Assembly (NCBI GenBank): GCA_903970575.1
Contig: CAJCJC010000425.1
Location: 1-11,352, forward strand
Origin: Alphaproteobacteria bacterium
GTDB taxonomy: Bacteria > Pseudomonadota > Alphaproteobacteria > BOG-932 > Roseiterribacteraceae
DNA: 11,352 nt
Direction of reading: 5' to 3'
Shown piece after piece: positions 6,288 to 11,352 of the stretch. Numbering within the stretch: position 1 is the stretch's first letter; the number at the start of each line of letters is the position of its first letter. The notes under the pieces were generated by a model. The model did no database searches, was not told where the DNA came from, and saw nothing but the letters and a program-made list of their open reading frames with translations. The position numbers and the translations under genes were made by a program.

Positions 6288-6932
6288 ATGCCTAATAAAC
6301 CTTCGCTCTCTCCCGTCTCCACCGTTATCGACGCCAGCGCGGGGGAAATGCCGCGTACGCGCCCCAGTCGCGCCGAGGCCGAGGCGGCGGTCCGCACGCT
6401 GATCGAATGGGCGGGCGACGACCCCGATCGGGAAGGATTGCTGGCGACCCCGGAGCGCGTCGTGCGCTCCTATGAAGAATTCTTCGGCGGGTATGAAATC
6501 GATCCCGAGGAAATTCTGGCGCGGACGTTCGAGGAGACGGAGGGCTATGACGACATGGTCGTCCTTCGTGGCATCCGGTTCGAATCCTATTGCGAGCATC
6601 ACATGGTGCCGATTATCGGCATCGCCCATATCGCCTATCTCCCCCGCCATCGCGTCGTCGGCATCAGTAAGCTTGCGCGGGTGCTGGAGGTATTCTCAAA
6701 GCGGCTGCAAATTCAGGAGAAGATGACCGCGCAGATCGCGACCACGATCGACCGGGTTCTGCGCCCCCAAGGCGTCGCCGTGGTCATCGAAGGGGAGCAT
6801 CAATGCATGACCACGCGCGGCGTTCACCGCCCCGGCGTCAACATGGTGACAAGCCAGATGATCGGCGTGTTCCGCGAGAACGAAGCCACCCGCAAGGAAT
6901 TCCTGTCGATTATCGGCCGCCGGTCGGATTGA
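6288..6932 (+). CDS. folE: GTP cyclohydrolase I
   Basis: 214 residues. The enzyme converts GTP to dihydroneopterin triphosphate, the first step of tetrahydrofolate synthesis, in the cytoplasm. All signature elements are present: [24 protein letters not shown] with zinc ligands Cys102 and His105, [27 protein letters not shown], and [16 protein letters not shown] with the third zinc ligand Cys173. It is therefore a canonical zinc-dependent (type IA) enzyme and should be active. The first 25 or so residues are a poorly conserved extension. ATG 6288 lies 62 bp after apaG, and no independent promoter was found, so co-transcription with apaG is plausible. The stop is 17 bp from the convergent hslO stop. 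Confidence 0.96.
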   Translation: MPNKPSLSPVSTVIDASAGEMPRTRPSRAEAEAAVRTLIEWAGDDPDREGLLATPERVVRSYEEFFGGYEIDPEEILARTFEETEGYDDMVVLRGIRFESYCEHHMVPIIGIAHIAYLPRHRVVGISKLARVLEVFSKRLQIQEKMTAQIATTIDRVLRPQGVAVVIEGEHQCMTTRGVHRPGVNMVTSQMIGVFRENEATRKEFLSIIGRRSD

Positions 6933-6949
6933 TCCCGAGAGGCTGAGGC

Positions 6950-7891
6950 TCAGGCGTAGGCCTTTTCCGTCACATGCGCTCCGTCGGTCGACCGGTATTC
7001 CGTCCCGCAGAATTCGCAGGTAATGACGATTTCGCCATCGATCTTCAGGTCTTCAAGCTCTTCCGCGGGGATGGAGCTTAGGACGCGCTGAACGCGATCC
7101 GATGAACAGCGGCAGCCGCGTTGAATGGCGCTGGGCGCGAAGACTCTGATCCGTTCCTCATGAAAAAGTCGGAAGATCAGATTGTTGAGATGCAGGGTGC
7201 GGTCCAGCAATTCGACGTCGGCGACGGTGTTCAACAGGATATTGGCCCGCCGCCAATCCTCCTCTTCCTCGACCGGCGGCTTGACGATCCGCCCCGCATC
7301 GTCCTCCGGCAGGCGCTGGATCAGGATGGCGCCGGCGCGCCAGCCATCCGGGTAACGCCGCGCGGCCATCTTAGCCGTGGTCGGCAGTTGCTCGGATTGC
7401 TCGAAATAATGGGCGACGGATTCGCTGAGCGCGTCTCCCGTCAGGGCGACGATGCCCTGATAACCCTCGCTTTTATCGCCCTGGTCCACCGTAAACGCCA
7501 GATAGCCCTGACCAAGCAATCGCCCGGCGCCGCCGGATTCCAACGCGCCCACCTTGTCGGCGTCGAAACGGGCATAGGCGCGTACGTCTCCAGCCGTCGT
7601 CACGTCAACGACCAGCAGAGAAACCGGGCCGTCGCCCTTGGCCTGAAAGGTAAAGACGCCGTCGTATTTCAGAAGACTCGCCAACAGCACCGTCGCCGCG
7701 ATGGCCTCGGCGACGACCTGTTCGACGATGGGCGGGTAATCGTGCCGCCCAAGAACATCGTCCAGAACCCTACTCAGCCTCAGCGCACGGCCGCGCACAT
7801 TGGCGAGTTCGAGCTGAAACGGTTGAATAAGATCGGTCGTCAGCTCACTGTCGGGGTCGAGGGCCGCGCCAATCATCGGCACGCTCGGCAT
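6950..7891 (-). CDS. hslO: Hsp33 redox-regulated chaperone
   Basis: 313 residues, a normal Hsp33 length. Hsp33 is a cytoplasmic holdase that is inactive while its four cysteines bind zinc and becomes active when oxidative stress oxidises them. The cysteines are all present: CRC (260 and 262) in RGCRCSSDRV and CEFC (292 and 295) near the C-terminus, followed by GTEYRS. Other family stretches are DVRAYARFD, GQGYLAFTVDQG, GIVALTGDALSESVAHYFEQ and FRLFHEE. The start may be ATG 7891 or ATG 7876 five codons later; neither has a clear ribosome site. It lies 19 bp after argF and is probably the last gene of the argD-argF-hslO unit. Confidence 0.95.
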   Translation of the reverse strand: MPSVPMIGAALDPDSELTTDLIQPFQLELANVRGRALRLSRVLDDVLGRHDYPPIVEQVVAEAIAATVLLASLLKYDGVFTFQAKGDGPVSLLVVDVTTAGDVRAYARFDADKVGALESGGAGRLLGQGYLAFTVDQGDKSEGYQGIVALTGDALSESVAHYFEQSEQLPTTAKMAARRYPDGWRAGAILIQRLPEDDAGRIVKPPVEEEEDWRRANILLNTVADVELLDRTLHLNNLIFRLFHEERIRVFAPSAIQRGCRCSSDRVQRVLSSIPAEELEDLKIDGEIVITCEFCGTEYRSTDGAHVTEKAYA

Positions 7892-7910
7892 CGGCGCGGC
7901 CCGGCGCTGT

Positions 7911-8828
7911 TCATGCGGTCAGGCACCATTCGAGGATCGCTTTCTGAGCGTGCAGCCGGTTTTCGGCCTCGTCCCATACCGCCGATTGCGGACCATCGAT
8001 CACCTCGTCCGTCACTTCCTCGCCGCGATGGGCGGGTAGACAATGCATGAAAATGGCTCCGGGAGCCGCCCGCGCCATGAGCGCCGCGTTTACCTGATAA
8101 GGCTTTAGCAGATCGCGTCTCCGCTTTGCCGACGCCTCGTCGCCCATGGAAACCCAGGTATCTGTCAGGATGCAATCCGCCCCGGCGACGCAGTGTACCG
8201 GGTCTTCCCCGTACTCGATATCGGCCCCGGACTCCGACGCCCAGGCGCGAATGGCGTTGCGCGGCGCGAATTCCGTTGGCGTCGCGATTTTGAGCTTGAA
8301 ATCGAACTGGGCGGAGGCATGCATCCACGAGGTCAGCACATTGTTGGAATCGCCGACCCACGCGATTGTGCGGCCCTTGATCGGGCCGATCCGCTCCTCG
8401 AACGTCATCAAATCCGCCATCACTTGGCAGGGATGGCTGAATTTCGTCATGCCGTTGATGACGGGCACGGTGGCGTTGGCCGCCATCTCATGCAGCATTT
8501 CGGGGGGCAAGGCGCGGATCATGATGGCGTCGACATAGCGCGAGAGGACGCGGGCAGTATCGCCCACCGTTTCGCCCCGGCCGAGCTGCATCTCGGCGCC
8601 GGTCAACATCACCGTCATGCCGCCAAGCTGCTGCATGCCAACGTCGAACGAGATGCGGGTGCGAGTGGAAGGCTTGTCGAAGATCAGGGCCAGCGTGCGG
8701 CCGGCGAGCGGCAAAGGCCGGGCGCTGACGCGCGGCAGACGTTTCAACGTCGCCGCGCGCAAGAGCAAAGCCTTCAGCGTCTCAACGGGAATCCTATACA
8801 AATCCAGAAAATGGCGCGGGGCGGACAT
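7911..8828 (-). CDS. argF: Ornithine carbamoyltransferase
   Basis: 305 residues. The enzyme joins carbamoyl phosphate and ornithine to form citrulline in arginine synthesis. Motifs in order: the carbamoyl-phosphate loop STRTR (54-58) in [15 protein letters not shown] (132-135), a VGDSNNV segment for the second domain, [10 protein letters not shown], and the catalytic HCLPAHR (262-268). ATG 8828 fits the family start ([10 protein letters not shown]). An AAGG ribosome site (complement of 8836-8839) lies seven bases upstream, inside the last codons of argD, and the argD stop is only 2 bp away, so translation of the two genes is probably coupled. The open frame extends upstream into argD, but that part is unlike the family. 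Confidence 0.97.
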   Translation of the reverse strand: MSAPRHFLDLYRIPVETLKALLLRAATLKRLPRVSARPLPLAGRTLALIFDKPSTRTRISFDVGMQQLGGMTVMLTGAEMQLGRGETVGDTARVLSRYVDAIMIRALPPEMLHEMAANATVPVINGMTKFSHPCQVMADLMTFEERIGPIKGRTIAWVGDSNNVLTSWMHASAQFDFKLKIATPTEFAPRNAIRAWASESGADIEYGEDPVHCVAGADCILTDTWVSMGDEASAKRRRDLLKPYQVNAALMARAAPGAIFMHCLPAHRGEEVTDEVIDGPQSAVWDEAENRLHAQKAILEWCLTA

Positions 8829-8830
8829 GA

Positions 8831-10027
8831 TCAAACCTTCGCGCGGGATGCTTGGCCGATCTCGATCGCGGCGTGGCTCAGCTTTTCGATCGCCTCGGCG
8901 ATCTCGGCCGAACCGATGATGAGCGGCGGCAGCAGGCGAATCACATTCTCGCCCGCGCCGACCGTCAGCATGCCGTGACGATGAAGGGCGGCCACGACAT
9001 CGAGATTGGAGACGCCGTCGGCGCAACGAAGGCCCAGCATCAGGCCGACGCCCCGCACCTCCGCGAAGACAGCGGGATGGTGATGAACCAAGGCCTCAAG
9101 TTCTTGCCGCAAAATGGCCGATTGCACGCGCACATGCTCCAGCAGAGCTGGGTCAGCGATGAGGTCGAGCGCGGCAAGGCCGACCGCCATGGCGAGCGGA
9201 TTGCCGCCATAGGTCGAGCCATGCGTGCCGGCGACCATACCGCTCGCGGCGTACTCGGTCGCAAGACAGGCGCCGAGGGGGAAGCCGCCGCCGATCGCCT
9301 TGGCGACGCACATTACGTCGGGCGGCGTTTCGGCCCATTCATGCGCGAACAGCTTACCCGTGCGGCCCATGCCGCACTGGATTTCATCGAAGAACAGCAA
9401 CAGGCCGTATTCATCCGCGATCTGTCGCAGCGAACGCATATACTCGACGCCAAGCGGCTTGACGCCGCCCTCGCCCAGGATGGGTTCGATATTGATCGCC
9501 GCCGTTTCAGGCGTGATGGCGGCGCGCAGCTCGTTCAGATTGCCGAAAGCGACCTGATCGAAGCCGTCCAGCAACGGGCCGAATCCCTTCACCATCTTCT
9601 CGGCCTTGGAGGCCGAGATCGCGCCCAGAGTCCGGCCATGGAACGCGCCCTCGATGACGATAATACGATTTCGTTCGGGCTGGCCCTTGGCGTAAAAATG
9701 CTTGCGGATCAGTTTGACGCCGCATTCCCAGGCCTCGACCCCGGAATTCGTGAAGAATACGGTGTCGGCGAAGGTGAGCTCGGTCAGACGCTTGGCCAGT
9801 TTTTCCTGGCCGGGCACGCGGAACAGGTTGGAGGTGTGCCAGACCTTATGCGCCTGGGCCTCGAGCGCGGCGATGAGGACGGGATGGCAATGGCCGAGCG
9901 CCGTTACCGCGATTCCGCTGGCGAAATCGAGATAGCGCTTGCCGTCCAGATCGAAAAGATAGGAGCCTTCCCCCCGTTCGAACTGAATGTCCGCGCGGGA
10001 GTAAACGGGCATGACTGCCGGGATCAC
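8831..10027 (-). CDS. argD: Acetylornithine aminotransferase
   Basis: 398 residues, PLP-dependent class III aminotransferase. It transfers an amino group from glutamate to N-acetylglutamate semialdehyde in arginine synthesis; many ArgD enzymes also serve lysine synthesis. Visible features: [18 protein letters not shown], the PLP phosphate loop [11 protein letters not shown] (93-103), AFHGRT (128-133), [13 protein letters not shown] with Asp214, and the Schiff-base Lys243 in [12 protein letters not shown]. The start is a GTG at 10027 with a six-G ribosome site (complement of 10033-10038) five bases away; MIPAVMP is the usual opening in related proteins, whereas ATG 10012 lacks a ribosome site. 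This is the first gene of the argD-argF-hslO unit. Confidence 0.96.
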   Translation of the reverse strand: MIPAVMPVYSRADIQFERGEGSYLFDLDGKRYLDFASGIAVTALGHCHPVLIAALEAQAHKVWHTSNLFRVPGQEKLAKRLTELTFADTVFFTNSGVEAWECGVKLIRKHFYAKGQPERNRIIVIEGAFHGRTLGAISASKAEKMVKGFGPLLDGFDQVAFGNLNELRAAITPETAAINIEPILGEGGVKPLGVEYMRSLRQIADEYGLLLFFDEIQCGMGRTGKLFAHEWAETPPDVMCVAKAIGGGFPLGACLATEYAASGMVAGTHGSTYGGNPLAMAVGLAALDLIADPALLEHVRVQSAILRQELEALVHHHPAVFAEVRGVGLMLGLRCADGVSNLDVVAALHRHGMLTVGAGENVIRLLPPLIIGSAEIAEAIEKLSHAAIEIGQASRAKV

Positions 10028-10129
10028 GGTTTCCCCCCAAAAAGACAGCGTGTTTACAGCGCCATGCCGCTTACAGCAAGCCAGAAAGCAGGCGCGCGAG
10101 GCATGGCGGGAATGCGCCCAACGGAGGGA
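10028..10129 (-). promoter_or_regulatory. argD upstream region with ribosome site and repeated GCTGTAA
   Basis: The reverse strand holds two direct copies of GCTGTAA (complements of 10054-10060 and 10071-10077) 17 bp apart. A loose TTGCTG/TAAACA hexamer pair with a 17-bp spacer overlaps them and could be the argD promoter. Nothing resembling the E. coli ArgR box was recognised. Confidence 0.3.
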
Positions 10130-10969
10130 TCACGACTTCAGCTTATATCCCGTTACGAGCATGCGCTGCATCAGCAGCCAGAGCGCGAGATCCAGCACGA
10201 ACAAGACCCAGAATCCGGTCCACAACGACGCCTCGGCATGGCCGGTGAATCCGTAACGGAAACCATCGATCATGTAGAAGAACGGATTCCACTGGGTGAG
10301 CGTGCGCAGAAACGGCGGAAACCGCTCGACCGAGTAGAAAGTGCCGGACAAAAAGGTGAGCGGCGTTACGATGAAATTCGTGACCGCCGCGATGTGATCG
10401 AACTTATCCGCCCAGACGGCGCCCATGACGCCCAGCATCGACAGCATGGCGGTCGCGAGAAAACCGAAGACGAACAGCGCGCCAAAATCATGGACGCGCA
10501 GAGGCAGGAAAAAGGCGATGGAGAGCGCCGTGACCGCGCCCACGACCATACCCCGCACGACGCCGCCGAGCGTATAGGCGACGCCAAGCTCGGTCGGGGA
10601 GATGGGCGTCATCAGCACATCGACGATGCTGCCCTGCACCTTCGACACCATGACGGACGAAGAGGTATTGGCGAACGCGTTCTGGGTCATCGCCATCATA
10701 ATGAGGCCGGGCGCCAGGAAATTGAAGAACGGCACGCCGTCGACATCCCTCGCCGCCCCGCCGCTCATCGCGACCGAGAATACGACGTAGAACAGCAGCG
10801 CCGTGGCGACGGGCGCTACGATGGTCTGCATATAGACCTTCACGAAGCGCCGTATCTCTTTTTCGAACAGCGTCCAAAAGCCGATCCAGTTCACCCGGCC
10901 CATGATTCGGGCGGCGGGCGCGGGATACGTGGCGGCGGTGACGGAGTCGGGAAGCGGCAGGGAGTCCAT
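10130..10969 (-). CDS. ABC-2 type transporter permease
   Basis: 279 residues from ATG 10969. The layout is that of YadH/NodJ-type permeases: a cytoplasmic start, an amphipathic stretch FEKEIRRFVKVYMQTIVAP, and about six membrane segments (roughly residues 46-68, 84-105, 127-150, 160-183, 190-212 and 248-268). It carries the family motif FLAPGLIMMAMTQNAFANT with VQGSIVDVLMTPISPTEL between segments, and WNPFFYMIDGFRYGF near the end. It should pair with an ATP-binding subunit to export an unidentified substrate such as a lipid, polysaccharide or drug, but no ATPase gene is in the window. The open frame reaches to a TTG at 11047, but that would overlap recX. ATG 10969 has no ribosome site, and a -10-like box ends six bases before it. 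The stop is 102 bp upstream of argD. Confidence 0.88.
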   Translation of the reverse strand: MDSLPLPDSVTAATYPAPAARIMGRVNWIGFWTLFEKEIRRFVKVYMQTIVAPVATALLFYVVFSVAMSGGAARDVDGVPFFNFLAPGLIMMAMTQNAFANTSSSVMVSKVQGSIVDVLMTPISPTELGVAYTLGGVVRGMVVGAVTALSIAFFLPLRVHDFGALFVFGFLATAMLSMLGVMGAVWADKFDHIAAVTNFIVTPLTFLSGTFYSVERFPPFLRTLTQWNPFFYMIDGFRYGFTGHAEASLWTGFWVLFVLDLALWLLMQRMLVTGYKLKS

Positions 10970-10975
10970 GACGGA

Positions 10976-11004
10976 TTTATAGGGGGTGGGGACAGGAGCC
11001 GCAA
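10976..11004 (-). promoter_or_regulatory. Candidate promoter of the ABC permease (possible leaderless mRNA)
   Basis: On the reverse strand, TTGCGG (10999-11004) and TATAAA (10976-10981) are spaced by exactly 17 bp. The -10 box ends six bases before the ATG at 10969, placing the transcription start at or within a base or two of the start codon. The lack of a Shine-Dalgarno sequence agrees with a leaderless message. The region is the 77-bp divergent gap shared with recX. Confidence 0.4.
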
Positions 11005-11046
11005 TCCGGCCTTGGCAACCGCTCCGCGCTTCGTCACCCTGCGCCA

Positions 11047-11352
11047 ATGACCCGATCCGAGCCCCGGCCCCCTGCCCGCATGTCCGAAGCCGCTTTGGCC
11101 GACGCGGCGGTTTTTTATCTTTCGCGATACGCCTCTTCGTCGGGCAATCTGCGGCAGGTGCTGCTGCGCAAGCTCAATCGATCGGCGCGGCATTACGGGG
11201 ACGATCCGGCGCCATTGCTGGAAATTATCGATAGGCTGGTGGCGCTGCATGTCGCCAGCGGGGCGGTGAATGACGGGAATTTCGCCGAGACGCAGATGCG
11301 CAAGCTGCGTCGGCGCGGCGGGTCCGGGCGGGCGATCGCGCAGCGCCTGGCC
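11047..11352 (+). CDS. recX: RecX-family regulatory protein (3' partial)
   Basis: The frame is open from ATG 11047 to the right edge (102 codons, no stop), so the C-terminus is missing. RecX caps and inhibits RecA filaments. The translation shows the alphaproteobacterial RecX pattern: ALADAAVFYLSRYASSSGNL, then VLLRKLNRSARHYG, a helix EIIDRLVALHVASGAVND and NFAETQMRKLRRRGGSGRAI followed by AQRLA. This pattern is the three-helix RecX repeat with its characteristic basic LRRRGGS turn. A second ATG at 11080 (MSEAALAD) is an equally reasonable start; neither has a strong ribosome site. It is divergent from the permease. recA is not in the window. Confidence 0.85.
   Translation, partial: MTRSEPRPPARMSEAALADAAVFYLSRYASSSGNLRQVLLRKLNRSARHYGDDPAPLLEIIDRLVALHVASGAVNDGNFAETQMRKLRRRGGSGRAIAQRLA

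Noticed and set aside
6936..6956. CTGAGGCTCAG palindrome between folE and hslO as a bidirectional terminator
   Set aside because: The stem is only five pairs with a one-base centre, has no T-tract on either side, and overlaps the hslO stop codon.
8852..11050. A 732-codon open frame on the plus strand opposite argD and the permease
   Set aside because: It is antisense to two well-identified genes and crosses their intergenic gap. Its translation is rich in Arg, Gly, Asp and His with no recognisable domain, as expected for a shadow frame in GC-rich codon usage.

Overview
The window reads as chromosomal DNA of a GC-rich alphaproteobacterium. The evidence is the argD-argF-hslO gene order with apaG close by, an IalB-family periplasmic protein, a TPR-sulfotransferase, an OmpA domain of the type seen in Rhodospirillales-like bacteria, and a tRNA-Gly(CCC) of alphaproteobacterial form. 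The order or genus cannot be fixed from the sequence alone. Most of the window is ordinary housekeeping DNA; the accessory-looking parts lie in the left half.

Layout. (1) 2-793 (+): the 3' end of an outer-membrane gene in which a TonB-dependent-receptor barrel runs directly into an OmpA-like peptidoglycan-binding domain. (2) 819-902: a small palindromic element with perfect 12-bp terminal inverted repeats. (3) 957-2999 (+): a TPR-sulfotransferase fusion protein. (4) 3000-3664: a 665-bp gene-poor gap containing a strikingly AT-rich patch (about 30% GC at 3381-3540 by hand count). (5) 3665-4273 (+): an IalB-family secreted protein. (6) 4302-5093: a degraded mobile-DNA scar, made of an internal frameshifted piece of pntB (+) meeting the truncated N-terminal piece of a tyrosine integrase (-), next to an intact tRNA-Gly(CCC) (-) with its own promoter. 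(7) 5148-5690 (-): a GNAT acetyltransferase. (8) 5830-6932 (+): apaG and folE. (9) 6950-10027 (-): hslO, argF and argD, read argD to argF to hslO. (10) 10130-10969 (-): an ABC-2 permease. (11) 11047 to the right edge (+): the start of recX, divergent from the permease.

How the genes work together. ArgD and ArgF catalyse successive parts of arginine synthesis, are separated by 2 bp and are almost certainly co-transcribed; hslO (Hsp33) follows 19 bp later. folE begins folate/pterin synthesis. ApaG, the acetyltransferase, the permease and RecX have no evident shared pathway with these. On the left, the receptor-OmpA fusion and IalB are cell-envelope proteins.

I found no convincing new defence or biosynthetic system, CRISPR array, or toxin-antitoxin pair. 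The observations most worth checking are the receptor-OmpA fusion, the pntB/integrase breakpoint beside tRNA-Gly, the AT-rich island upstream of ialB, and a possible leaderless promoter of the permease gene.
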